Positions 16,480 to 24,298 of a stretch of DNA of 64,000 nt are shown here, in pieces. Both the position numbers and the translations under genes were made by a program. The DNA is taken from positions 127,741-191,740 of the forward strand of contig NZ_JBHMFS010000010.1 in NCBI RefSeq assembly GCF_051433165.1. Direction: 5' to 3'. The notes below the pieces were generated by a model, which saw only the letters and a list, made by a program, of their open reading frames with translations, ran no database searches and had not been told where the DNA came from. The stretch is from Falsiroseomonas sp051433165 (GTDB lineage Bacteria > Pseudomonadota > Alphaproteobacteria > Acetobacterales > Acetobacteraceae). Numbering within the stretch: position 1 is the first letter of the stretch; every line of letters begins with the position of its first letter.

Positions 16480-16995
16480 ATGTCCCGTCTCGCCACCGTC
16501 TTGGCCGCCGCGCTGCTTCTGGTCGCGCTTCCCGCCGTGGCGGAGACGCCCTTGCCCTGCCGCCTCGGCCCCGATGCCCAGGACACGCATCTGCACGCCG
16601 CCCCTGTCGAGATGGTGGTGCTGGCCGGGCCACAGCGGACTGGCCGCACCGAATACCGGATGCTGGTCCACAACCCGCACCCCTGGCCCGCCGCCGTGCT
16701 GGCCGCGATCGACCTGCCCGGCATCGTGCCAGCCCCCGCCGAGCCGGTGACGCTGCCGCCGCACCAGGCGGCCCCTGTGCTGATCGGCTGGTTCCCGCAT
16801 GACATGTCCCGCGGCCGCATGGCGCCCCCCTCGGTGGAGGCGGTGCGCGCCGCGATGACCATCCCCTTCTGCCAGGTGCTGGAGCCCAGCCCGGTCTCGC
16901 GTGGTGCGTCGCCCTCAGCCGGTGGCGCGATCCTGGCGCATGGCCTCCAGGTCATCCGCGATGAAGGCGCGCAGGATATCCGCCAGGGGCTCTGA
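16480..16995 (+). CDS. Secreted protein of unknown function
   Basis: 171 residues with a clear signal peptide (MSRLATVLAAALLLVALPAV, cleavage after AVA-ET, about residue 22). The mature part contains two Cys (PCRLG, IPFCQV) that could form a disulfide, a possible beta-rich segment (EYRMLVHNPHPWPAAVLAAI) and no domain I recognise. GGAGG precedes ATG 16480. The last 27 codons (16915-16995) run antisense through the 3' end of denD and look low-complexity, suggesting that an earlier stop was lost. Periplasmic location is inferred. It is divergent from Bug receptor 3. Confidence 0.65.
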   Translation: MSRLATVLAAALLLVALPAVAETPLPCRLGPDAQDTHLHAAPVEMVVLAGPQRTGRTEYRMLVHNPHPWPAAVLAAIDLPGIVPAPAEPVTLPPHQAAPVLIGWFPHDMSRGRMAPPSVEAVRAAMTIPFCQVLEPSPVSRGASPSAGGAILAHGLQVIRDEGAQDIRQGL

Positions 16996-17901
16996 CCGGA
17001 CGAAGCCGAGGCCGGGGGCGCGGGTGGCGGCGAAGGCGGCGGGCCAGCCGGCGACGATCGCCTCCACCTCCGCATCCGGCACATGCCTGGCGAGCGCCCG
17101 TGCCTCCGGCCCCGCCACTTCCTCCAGCGCCACCAGCATCTCGGCGATGCTGGCGGACAGGCCGGGCGGGTTGATGCCGCGGTCACGGCCGAGCTTCGCG
17201 CTGTCCATCCCCGCCGCATACGCCAGCCAATCCACCGCGCGGCGCGGGGAACAGACCCAGACCCGGAAATCCTCCGCCATCGGATACTGCGCCGGCAGAC
17301 CCAGCAGCGGTTCGCGCAGCACGGCGGAGACGAAGGAACTGGCCGCGCGGTTCGGCCGGCCCGGGCGCACCATCACCGTCGGCAGCCGGATCGAGACCAC
17401 ATCGAGAAAGCCGCGCCGCGTCGCATCCGCCAGCAGCAGCTCGCCGATCGCCTTCTGCGCGCCGTAGCTGTTGGTGGGCAGCTGCCGCGCCTCATCCGGC
17501 ACCATCGCGGACTGGCCGCCATCGAAGGAGGCGACGGAGGAGGTAAAGACCACGCGCGGCGGCGCCGGAAGCTTGCGGCAGACATCGATCAGCGCCTGGG
17601 TGCCGGCGATGTTCACGCGGATGCCAAGGTCGTAATCCGCCTCCGCCGCGGCGGAGACCACGGCCGCCAGGTGCACCACAAGCCCGGTGCCGGGCGGGAT
17701 CGCCTGCGCCAGTACCGCCGCATCGGCCACGTCGCCGGCCAAGCAGCGGACGGGGAAGGGGGCCTCCAGCGGCGCCGGCTGGTGCAGGTCGAACAAGGTA
17801 AGGCCGGTGATGCGCTTCCCCCCCACCGCCGCATCCGCGGCCAGCCGCGCCGCCAGCCTGCGGCCCAGGAAACCGCCGCCGCCCAGGATCGTGACCTGCA
17901 T
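16915..17901 (-). CDS. denD: D-erythronate dehydrogenase-like NAD-dependent epimerase/dehydrogenase
   Basis: 328-residue extended short-chain dehydrogenase; DenD oxidises D-erythronate to 2-oxo-tetronate in four-carbon sugar-acid catabolism. NAD-binding ILGGGGFLGRRLAARL begins at residue 5, the catalytic Ser lies in VFTSSVASFDG, and Tyr-Lys in NSYGAQKAIGELLL. The late region RGINPPGLSASIAEMLVALE is characteristic of the DenD group. The partner genes for 2-oxo-tetronate (kinase, aldolase or isomerase) are not in this window, so the pathway role is inferred. Start ATG 17901 has GGGGGAG upstream. Confidence 0.82.
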   Translation of the reverse strand: MQVTILGGGGFLGRRLAARLAADAAVGGKRITGLTLFDLHQPAPLEAPFPVRCLAGDVADAAVLAQAIPPGTGLVVHLAAVVSAAAEADYDLGIRVNIAGTQALIDVCRKLPAPPRVVFTSSVASFDGGQSAMVPDEARQLPTNSYGAQKAIGELLLADATRRGFLDVVSIRLPTVMVRPGRPNRAASSFVSAVLREPLLGLPAQYPMAEDFRVWVCSPRRAVDWLAYAAGMDSAKLGRDRGINPPGLSASIAEMLVALEEVAGPEARALARHVPDAEVEAIVAGWPAAFAATRAPGLGFVRSEPLADILRAFIADDLEAMRQDRATG

Positions 17902-17988
17902 CTGAATTCTCCCCCTTTTCCATTCGGTGGCGCGACTCGCCTCGTGCCAACTTGCCGGGACAGGGGCTGGCGCGCCACTCTCCGCCGC

Positions 17989-19158
17989 ATGATCCCAGAT
18001 CGCCCCGCCCGCCTCCTCCTCAATCGCCGCCATGGCACCCCCGGCGTGGTGGTGCTGCCCGATTCAAGCTTTCGCCGCGCGAAGGCGGAAATCACCTCCT
18101 GGCCCGGCTATGCGCCGACGCCGCTGCTGAAGCTGGAGGATGTGGCGGCCGAAGCGCGCGTCGCGGCGGTGCTCTACAAGGATGAGGGCGGGCGCTTCGG
18201 CCTCGGCAGCTTCAAGGCGCTGGGTGGCGCCTATGCGGTGGCGCGGCTGCTGGTGTCCGAGCTCGCCCGGCGCGGCGTCGCCAATGCCGCGACCACGGCG
18301 GAACTGGCCGGCGGCGCGCACCGGGATGCGCTGCGCGGCATTACCGTGACCTGCGCGACGGATGGCAATCATGGCCGCTCCGTCGCCTGGGGCGCCGAGC
18401 GCTTCGGCTGCCGCTGCGTGATCTTCGTGCATGAGACGGTCAGCCAGGGCCGCCGCGACGCCATCGCGAAGTATGGCGCGGAAATCCGCGTGGTCCCCGG
18501 CAATTACGACGACGCGGTGCGGGAAGCGGCGCGCACGGCGGAGGCGGAGAACTGGTTCGTCGTCTCCGACACGTCGTACGAGGGCTATACCGAAATCCCG
18601 CGCGACGTGATGCAGGGCTACCGCGTCATGGTAGATGAGGCGGCGGACCAGATGGAGGGCCAGGCGCCCACGCATGCCTTCATCCAGGGCGGCGTCGGCG
18701 GCGTGGCCGCGGCGGTCGCCATCCAGCTCCGTTCGCGTTTCGGCCCGGATGTGAAGGTCATCGTGGTGGAGCCGGACAAGGCCGCCTGCCTGCTGGCCAG
18801 CGCCGAGGCCGGGGAGCCTTCGACGGTGGCGGGGGAGCTGGATACGCTGATGGCGGGCCTCGCCTGTGGCGAGCCGAGCCTGCTGGCCTGGCAGGAGCTG
18901 GAGCGCAGCGCCTTCGCCTTCATGACCGTCTCCGACGAAAGCGCGGTGGACTGCATGCGGCTGCTGGCCCATCGCACGCCAAAGATCGTCGCCGGGGAGA
19001 GTGCGGTGGCCGGCCTCGCCGCCCTGCTGCTGGCGGTGCGGGAGCCGATGACGCGGATGCTGCTCGGGCTCGGGCCGGATAGCCGCGTGCTGCTGTTCGG
19101 AACCGAGGGCGCGACGGACCCGGAACTGTACACAAGGTTGATCAACCCCGCGGATTGA
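17989..19158 (+). CDS. dpaL: Diaminopropionate ammonia-lyase
   Basis: PLP enzyme converting 2,3-diaminopropionate to pyruvate and ammonia, 389 residues. The PLP Lys is Lys76 in LGSFKALGGAYA; ATDGNHGRSVAW carries the Asp (about 125) that in characterised enzymes acts on the D isomer; QGGVGGVAAAV is the phosphate loop. The match to the fold-type II DAPAL family is full length. It starts at ATG 17989, divergent from denD by 87 bases. A tandem pair of Bug receptors follows downstream, so uptake and breakdown of an amino acid derivative is plausible. Confidence 0.9.
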   Translation: MIPDRPARLLLNRRHGTPGVVVLPDSSFRRAKAEITSWPGYAPTPLLKLEDVAAEARVAAVLYKDEGGRFGLGSFKALGGAYAVARLLVSELARRGVANAATTAELAGGAHRDALRGITVTCATDGNHGRSVAWGAERFGCRCVIFVHETVSQGRRDAIAKYGAEIRVVPGNYDDAVREAARTAEAENWFVVSDTSYEGYTEIPRDVMQGYRVMVDEAADQMEGQAPTHAFIQGGVGGVAAAVAIQLRSRFGPDVKVIVVEPDKAACLLASAEAGEPSTVAGELDTLMAGLACGEPSLLAWQELERSAFAFMTVSDESAVDCMRLLAHRTPKIVAGESAVAGLAALLLAVREPMTRMLLGLGPDSRVLLFGTEGATDPELYTRLINPAD

Positions 19159-19239
19159 CGCGGAATTGCTGCAGCGCGACATGCGGGAACCAAGGCGGCG
19201 CCCCGGCGCTGCCCGACTGATCCTTCGGAGAACCGCCGC

Positions 19240-20217
19240 ATGAATCGCCGCCATCTAGTCGGCGCGGGCCTGGCCACACTGGCCGGCCCCAGCTTCACGA
19301 CATCCGCCCAGGCGCAGGGCAATTGGCCGAGCCAGCCGATCCGCCTGGTGGTCCCTTTCGCCGCCGGCGGCCCGACCGACATCCCGGCCCGGCTGTTCGC
19401 GGAGCGTATTGGCGCCAACCTGTCGCAGCGAATCATCGTGGAAAACCGCACCGGCGCCGGCGTGCTGGTGGGGACGGAGGCGGTGGCCAAGGCGACGGAC
19501 GGCCACAGCTTCCTCTACACCACCGTGGCGCATGCCGTGCTGCGCGCGCTGTTCCAGCGCCTGCCCTTCGACCCGGAGGCGGATTTCGTGCCGGTGGCGC
19601 TGGTCGGCGTGATCCCGATGCTGATCACCGTTGGCAAGGATTCGCAGATCCGCGACCTGGCCGGGTTGCAGGCGGCGATGAAGGCCGATCCGGGCGGCAT
19701 GACCTATGCCTCCTCCGGCAATGGCGGCGCGCTGCATCTGGCGACGGAGCTGTTGCTGCGTTCGATGGATGCCCGCGCGCTGCACGTGCCCTATCGCGGC
19801 ACCGCGGCGGCCATGCCGGATGTGCTGAACGGCACCATCCCGTTGATCGTCGATGTCGCGACCTCCGCGCTCGCCTATGCGCGCGGCGGCGAAACCCGCG
19901 CCCTGGCGGTGATGGACCGCACCCGCCTGCCGCAGCTTCCCGACGTGCCGACCACGGCGGAAGCCGGTTTCCCGGGGCTTGAGGCCTATACCTGGCACAT
20001 GGTGATGGCGCCCAAGGGCACGCCGGCCAATGTGGTGCAGCAGGTGAACCGCGCCTTCATGCAGGTGGCGGCGGAGGCTGCGGTGCAGCAGCGCCTGTCC
20101 GACCTGGCGATGCGCCTGGTCACCGACAGCACGCCCGAATCCGCCGCCGCCTGGCTGCGGGCGGAGACCCAGAAATGGTCCGCGGTGGTGCGCGAGGCCA
20201 ACATCACCATCAACTGA
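19240..20217 (+). CDS. Bug-family TTT solute receptor 4
   Basis: Exported 325-residue receptor. Signal MNRRHLVGAGLATLAGPSFT ends near AQAQG; then NWPSQPIRLVVPFAAGGPTD, IIVENRTGAGVLVGTEAVAK and VPYRGTAAAMPDVLNG. It is closely related to receptor 5 immediately downstream, particularly in the GGPTD(I/V)P loop, so the two arose by tandem duplication and likely bind related ligands. GGAG precedes the ATG. It follows dpaL by 81 bases. Confidence 0.9.
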   Translation: MNRRHLVGAGLATLAGPSFTTSAQAQGNWPSQPIRLVVPFAAGGPTDIPARLFAERIGANLSQRIIVENRTGAGVLVGTEAVAKATDGHSFLYTTVAHAVLRALFQRLPFDPEADFVPVALVGVIPMLITVGKDSQIRDLAGLQAAMKADPGGMTYASSGNGGALHLATELLLRSMDARALHVPYRGTAAAMPDVLNGTIPLIVDVATSALAYARGGETRALAVMDRTRLPQLPDVPTTAEAGFPGLEAYTWHMVMAPKGTPANVVQQVNRAFMQVAAEAAVQQRLSDLAMRLVTDSTPESAAAWLRAETQKWSAVVREANITIN

Positions 20218-20236
20218 GGGGCACCCGCCCCCCGAC

Positions 20237-20318
20237 GGCCCGGCGATCCAAGGTTGACGCCGGGCCATACTCTCCCCGACTGTTCCGCCCATGCATGAAG
20301 GGGCGGTAATTTCGCCCC
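20237..20318 (+). promoter_or_regulatory. Hairpin cluster in the leader between Bug receptors 4 and 5
   Basis: Three stems can form. GGCCCGGCG (20237-20245) pairs with CGCCGGGCC (20258-20266), a terminator-like stem after receptor 4. CCGCCC (20285-20290) pairs with GGGCGG (20301-20306). Alternatively GGGGCG (20300-20305) pairs with CGCCCC (20313-20318). The last two share bases and exclude each other, and the second ends just before the GGGGAG ribosome site of receptor 5. An attenuator-like role is inferred only. Confidence 0.35.
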
Positions 20319-20328
20319 AGGGGAGAAC

Positions 20329-21336
20329 ATGTCCATGACAGAACTGAAATTCGGCCGTCGCCACGCGCTGGCGCTCGGCACCGGTGCTCTGGCCACGCCA
20401 TTCCTGCTGCCGCGCGGCGCCGCGGCGCAGGGGAACTGGCCGACCCAGCCAGTCCGCATGGTCGTTCCCTTTGCCGCCGGCGGCCCGACCGATGTGCCCG
20501 GACGCCTGATTGCGGAGGAGATGTCGAAGGGGCTGCCGAACCGCATCGTGGTCGAGAACCGCACCGGATCGGGCGTGGTGATCGGCACGGATGCCGTGGC
20601 GAAGGGGCCGCAGGATGGCTCCATGCTGCTGTACACGACCGTGGCCCATGCGGTGACCCGGGCGATGTTCCCGACGCTGCCCTTCGACCCGATCGCGGAT
20701 TTCACGCCCTGCGCGCTGGTCGGCCAGGTGCCGGTCGTGCTGCTGGTGAACAACGATTTCCCGGCGCAGAATCTGGCGGAGTTCATCGCCGTGCTGCGCG
20801 CCAATCCGGGCAAGTACGACTATGCCTCCTCCGGCAATGGCGGCGCCGTGCATCTGGCGACGGAGCTGTTCCTGCATGCGGCCGGCGGGCTGCGGGTGAA
20901 CCACATCCCCTATCGCGGCAGCTCCGCCGCGCTGCCGGATGTGCTGTCCGGCCGCGTGCCGATGATCTTCGACATCGCGGCTTCCGCGCTGCCCTACGCC
21001 CGGTCTGGCCAGTTGCGGGCTCTGGGGATCAGCACCAAGGAACGCTCCCCCCTCGCGCCCAATATCCCGACCATGATCGAGCAGGGTGTCGCGGGGTATG
21101 AGGCCTACACCTGGCACATGGTCCTGGCCCGCAGCGGCACGCCGCCGGCCATCATCCAGCAGGTCAACCAGGCGGTGAACCGGGCGGTGAACGTCCCGGC
21201 GGTAAAGGAACGGCTGCTGAGCTTCACGATGCAGGTGGTCAGCGACAGCACGCCCGAATCGGCCGCCGCCTATCTCCGCAGCGAAATGGCGGTGTGGGAA
21301 CCGCTGGTGCGCGCCGCGGGCATCCGCGCGAACTGA
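20329..21336 (+). CDS. Bug-family TTT solute receptor 5
   Basis: Exported 335-residue receptor and tandem paralogue of receptor 4. Signal region GRRHALALGTGALATPFLL with cleavage near AAAQG; then NWPTQPVRMVVPFAAGGPTD, IVVENRTGSGVVIGTD and IPYRGSSAALPDVLSG. Two Met codons (20329, 20335) both fit the GGGGAG site. The final codons IRAN and stop are triplicated in frame as a 24-bp repeat. Ligand unknown. Confidence 0.9.
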   Translation: MSMTELKFGRRHALALGTGALATPFLLPRGAAAQGNWPTQPVRMVVPFAAGGPTDVPGRLIAEEMSKGLPNRIVVENRTGSGVVIGTDAVAKGPQDGSMLLYTTVAHAVTRAMFPTLPFDPIADFTPCALVGQVPVVLLVNNDFPAQNLAEFIAVLRANPGKYDYASSGNGGAVHLATELFLHAAGGLRVNHIPYRGSSAALPDVLSGRVPMIFDIAASALPYARSGQLRALGISTKERSPLAPNIPTMIEQGVAGYEAYTWHMVLARSGTPPAIIQQVNQAVNRAVNVPAVKERLLSFTMQVVSDSTPESAAAYLRSEMAVWEPLVRAAGIRAN

Positions 21337-21386
21337 GTCGCGGGCATCCGCGCCAACTGAGTCGCGGGCATCCGCGCTAACTGAGC
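21315..21386 (+). repeat. Three tandem 24-bp copies of the Bug receptor 5 gene end including the stop codon
   Basis: Units at 21315-21338, 21339-21362 and 21363-21386 differ at only a few positions. Each encodes AGIRAN followed by TGA in the gene frame, so three in-frame stops occur (first at 21334). The array fills the space up to the convergent binding-protein gene ending at 21389. Confidence 0.92.
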
Positions 21387-21388
21387 GA

Positions 21389-22684
21389 TCACGGCCCCAG
21401 CCGCGTCTGCGCCGGGGCGATCGCAGCCGCCGCCGGGGCGATCGCCACCTGGCGCAGCCCGGGCTGGTTGCCCGGCGTGGCCGGGCTGGGCTGCCACTGG
21501 CACAGCACCGGGCGTGCCCGCAGGTTCTGGCCGCGCTCATCGAAGCGCGCGCCCCAGCCGCAGGCGGTGCTGCCCTCGGCGATGTCGGTCGCCATCAGCG
21601 CGGCGCGGATGCGGTCCCGTTCCGCGCTGCCGGCCCGGTGCAGCACATCGAGGAAGATGTGCGCCCCGGTGTAGCAAGCCAGCCCGTGGCCGGAACGCGG
21701 CTCCGCCCCGTAGCGGCGCAGATACAGCTCGGCAAAGGCGCGGGCGCCGGGGGCGATGCGTTCATGCACCGCGAAGGGGGTGAAATCCGCGCTCATCGTG
21801 CCGGTGAAATCGGCGCCGATGCTGCGCGCCGTCTCCGCCAGCCCATAGCCGCCGGCGGTGCCGATCACCATGCGCGGGCGCCAATTCGCATCCCGCATGG
21901 CGCGGAACAGCAGCACCTCGTCCCCCGGCGCGCCGACATGCAGCACCACCTCCGCCTCCAGCCCGCGCAGACGCTGCACCAGGCCGGTGAGGTCGGTGGG
22001 GCGCGCGGCGTAGCTGGCGCGCTCGATCAGGGTCAGTCCGCGTTCCTGTATCAGCGCTTCCTGCGACGCGCCGATGGATTGGGCGCCGAGCGCATCCTCC
22101 TGCGCGATGGCCAGGCGCAAGGCGGTGTCCGGCCGGTTGAGGCCGTTGGCCACGATGCTCACCCCCTTCAGCGCCGTAGCGGCGAAATGCGTCGCCTGGG
22201 GGGAGGCGCGGAACACCCATCGAAAGCCGCGCCCGACCAGGGCATCGCCCAGCGCGCACAGCTCGAAGAACGGCACATTGGCCAGCTCCGCAACCTGGGA
22301 GGCGGGCAGCGCGATGGTGGTGCTGAAACTGCCGAAGATGGCGGCGACCCGCTCCGGGCCCTGCACAAGGCGACGCGCCTCCTCCGCCGCGGCGCCCTCG
22401 TCCGGCGCATCGGCACGCACCAGGGCGATGCCGCGGCCGAAGACGCCGCCGGCCGCGTTGCGGTCCTCCACCGCCAGATCCAGGCCGCGATAGCATTCAT
22501 CGCCGAACAGCGCGGAGGGCCCGCTGAGCGGGAACAATGCGCCGAGCCGCAGGACGGGCCCGGCCGGTGGCGCCGGGGCGGCGCCGCTGCTGGTGGCGGG
22601 GGCCTGCGCGTGGCTGGGCGGCGCGAAGGCGCCCCATACCGCGCCGGCCAGCCCGCCGAGACTCCGGCGGCTGAAGCCCTGCAT
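21389..22684 (-). CDS. ABC-type substrate-binding protein, type 1 periplasmic fold (branched-chain amino acid/amide class)
   Basis: 431-residue exported binding protein. Signal MQGFSRRSLGGLAGAVWGAF carries a twin-Arg-like SRRSLGG and ends near AQAPA; a Pro/Ala linker precedes the core LRLGALFPLSGPSALFGDEC. GLDLAVEDRNAAGGVFGR and the LivJ-like two-lobe pattern follow; the C-terminal tail (IAPAAAAIAPAQTRLGP) is low-complexity. Ribosome sites GGGAGG and GGAGGG precede ATG 22684. No livHMGF permease genes are nearby, so it is either an orphan receptor or serves a distant transporter. Confidence 0.88.
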   Translation of the reverse strand: MQGFSRRSLGGLAGAVWGAFAPPSHAQAPATSSGAAPAPPAGPVLRLGALFPLSGPSALFGDECYRGLDLAVEDRNAAGGVFGRGIALVRADAPDEGAAAEEARRLVQGPERVAAIFGSFSTTIALPASQVAELANVPFFELCALGDALVGRGFRWVFRASPQATHFAATALKGVSIVANGLNRPDTALRLAIAQEDALGAQSIGASQEALIQERGLTLIERASYAARPTDLTGLVQRLRGLEAEVVLHVGAPGDEVLLFRAMRDANWRPRMVIGTAGGYGLAETARSIGADFTGTMSADFTPFAVHERIAPGARAFAELYLRRYGAEPRSGHGLACYTGAHIFLDVLHRAGSAERDRIRAALMATDIAEGSTACGWGARFDERGQNLRARPVLCQWQPSPATPGNQPGLRQVAIAPAAAAIAPAQTRLGP

Positions 22685-22823
22685 CCCTCCAACCCTCCCG
22701 GCGACGGGGGAGTTTTCCACGTCCGGCCGGCGCCGCACAAGCCCGGCACGTCCCGGCGTGCTGCCTTGACGTGTCGCGGCGCCGCATGGTCCCTCCTCCT
22801 CCGACCGAGGATAGGAGCGCACC

Positions 22824-23843
22824 ATGTCCAACCTGCCAGCAGAGATGACCCTGATCGACCACACCCAGGGCGGCACGGGCAAGGGTGGTGGGCCGGAGGT
22901 GCTGGTGCCGGTGCGCGGCAAGCTGCCCAGCCCCGCGGCGGATGAGGTGCTGATCCGGACGGAGGCGGTGGGCGTGAACCGCCCCGATGTGGCGCAGCGC
23001 ACCGGCAGCTATCCGCCGCCCCCCGGCGCCAGCCCCGTCATCGGCCTGGAATGCGCAGGCGAAGTGGTGGCCGTGGGCGCCGCGGTCACCCGCTGGAAGA
23101 TCGGCGACAAGGTCTGCGCGCTGGCCAATGGCGGCGCCTATGCCGAATACTGCACGGCGCCGGAGGCGCAGACGCTGCCCTGGCCGGCTGGTTTCGACGC
23201 GCTGCGCGCCGCGGCGCTGCCGGAGACCTATTTCACCGTCTGGGCCAATGTCTTCGGCCATGGGCGGCTGGCGCCCGGCGAATCCATCCTGATCCATGGC
23301 GGGACTTCCGGCATCGGCGTCACCGCCATCCAACTGGCAAAAGCCTTCGGCGCCACGGTCTATGCGACGGCCGGCAGCGCGGAGAAGGTGGCGGCCTGCC
23401 TGGAACTCGGCGCCGATGCGGCCATCGACTACAAGGCCGAGGATTTCCAGGAGCGCATCAAGGCGCTGACCGGCGGCAAGGGGGTCGATGTGGTGCTCGA
23501 CATGGTCGGCGCGCCGTATTTCACCAAGAATATCCGCTGCCTGAAGCTGGATGGCCGCCTGGTGATGATCGCCTTCCTGAATGGCCATGTGGCGGAGCAG
23601 GTGGATCTGCGGCCCATCATGGTGAAGCGCCTGACCGTCACCGGCAGCACCATGCGGCCGCGCACGACGGCGCAGAAGGCGGAGATCGCGCAGGCGCTGG
23701 AAGCCAAGGTCTGGCCGATGCTGGCCGAAGGCAAGGCGGCGCCGCGCATCTTCAAGACCTTCCCGCTGATCCAGGCGGCGGAGGCGCATCGGCTGATGGA
23801 AAGCAGCGCGCATATCGGCAAGATCATGCTGACCGTGCCGTGA
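22824..23843 (+). CDS. NAD(P)H quinone oxidoreductase (MDR family, PIG3-like)
   Basis: 339-residue medium-chain reductase of the zinc-free quinone oxidoreductase type, reducing quinones or enones with NADPH. GVNRPDVAQRTGSYPPPPGA and GLECAGEVVAVG match the PIG3/QorA substrate half; the nucleotide site is HGGTSGIGVTAIQLAKAFGA. No structural zinc Cys cluster is present. AGGAG precedes ATG 22824. Cytoplasmic. It is coupled by a GTGA overlap to a small membrane protein gene. Confidence 0.92.
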   Translation: MSNLPAEMTLIDHTQGGTGKGGGPEVLVPVRGKLPSPAADEVLIRTEAVGVNRPDVAQRTGSYPPPPGASPVIGLECAGEVVAVGAAVTRWKIGDKVCALANGGAYAEYCTAPEAQTLPWPAGFDALRAAALPETYFTVWANVFGHGRLAPGESILIHGGTSGIGVTAIQLAKAFGATVYATAGSAEKVAACLELGADAAIDYKAEDFQERIKALTGGKGVDVVLDMVGAPYFTKNIRCLKLDGRLVMIAFLNGHVAEQVDLRPIMVKRLTVTGSTMRPRTTAQKAEIAQALEAKVWPMLAEGKAAPRIFKTFPLIQAAEAHRLMESSAHIGKIMLTVP

Positions 23844-24037
23844 CGCCCTGGCTGGCCTTCGCCGCCGCGCTGCTGCTGCTGGCGCTGACGATGCGGCTGC
23901 GGGACCGCACGCTGCGCCGGGCAGGGCAGGGGCTGGCGGTGCTGCTGGCATTGGTGGCCACCATCCTGCTCGCGCGGCGGCCGGGCAGCGCGCTACCGCT
24001 GCCCGGGTCGCGCCCGCGGCCCTGGTATTCGCCGTGA
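23840..24037 (+). CDS. Small two-helix membrane protein
   Basis: 65 residues, GTG start overlapping the preceding stop (GTGA). It has two hydrophobic segments (LAFAAALLLLALTM and GLAVLLALVATILLA) separated by a basic loop RLRDRTLRR, and a Pro/Arg-rich tail. No family recognised. Translational coupling to the quinone oxidoreductase gene is the main reason to believe it is real. Confidence 0.55.
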   Translation: MTPWLAFAAALLLLALTMRLRDRTLRRAGQGLAVLLALVATILLARRPGSALPLPGSRPRPWYSP

Positions 24038-24047
24038 GGGAAGCCCG

Positions 24048-24239
24048 ATGAACCTGCATCGAATGCTGCTGTAGCGCCAAGCGGAGAGCCGGCCCGTGCT
24101 GGCGCGTGCCGTGCCGCAGGGCGCGATGGTGACGGAGGCGGATCTGCAGAAGCGGGCGCCGGGCGGCGCCGGGCAGGCGGCGCGGGAGATGCGGGCGGCC
24201 CTGTTGGACCTGCAACCGGCAATCAGTGTCGAATTGTAA
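24048..24239 (+). pseudogene. Interrupted short ORF with SAF-like segment
   Basis: An ATG at 24048 with an AGGGAAG site reads MNLHRMLL and then TAG at 24072. The same frame stays open afterwards for 54 codons to TAA at 24237, giving RPVLARAVPQGAMVTEADLQ and onward. The pattern A-R-x-V-x-x-G-x-x-V-T-x-x-D-L resembles the short SAF domain found in FlgA and sialic-acid synthase C-termini. Either a small SAF-type gene broken by a nonsense change, or chance coding in a GC-rich spacer. An internal GTG at 24096 could restart translation. Confidence 0.3.
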
Positions 24240-24298
24240 GCGCATTTGCACAAAACCAGGCTTTTCGCGACACGGAGCGCGCGGCTAGGTTACCGCCA

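Noticed and set aside
19255..21540. 761-residue minus-strand open frame
   Set aside because: Shadow of two Bug receptor genes; composition and motifs are those of an antisense frame, while the plus frames have signals and family motifs.
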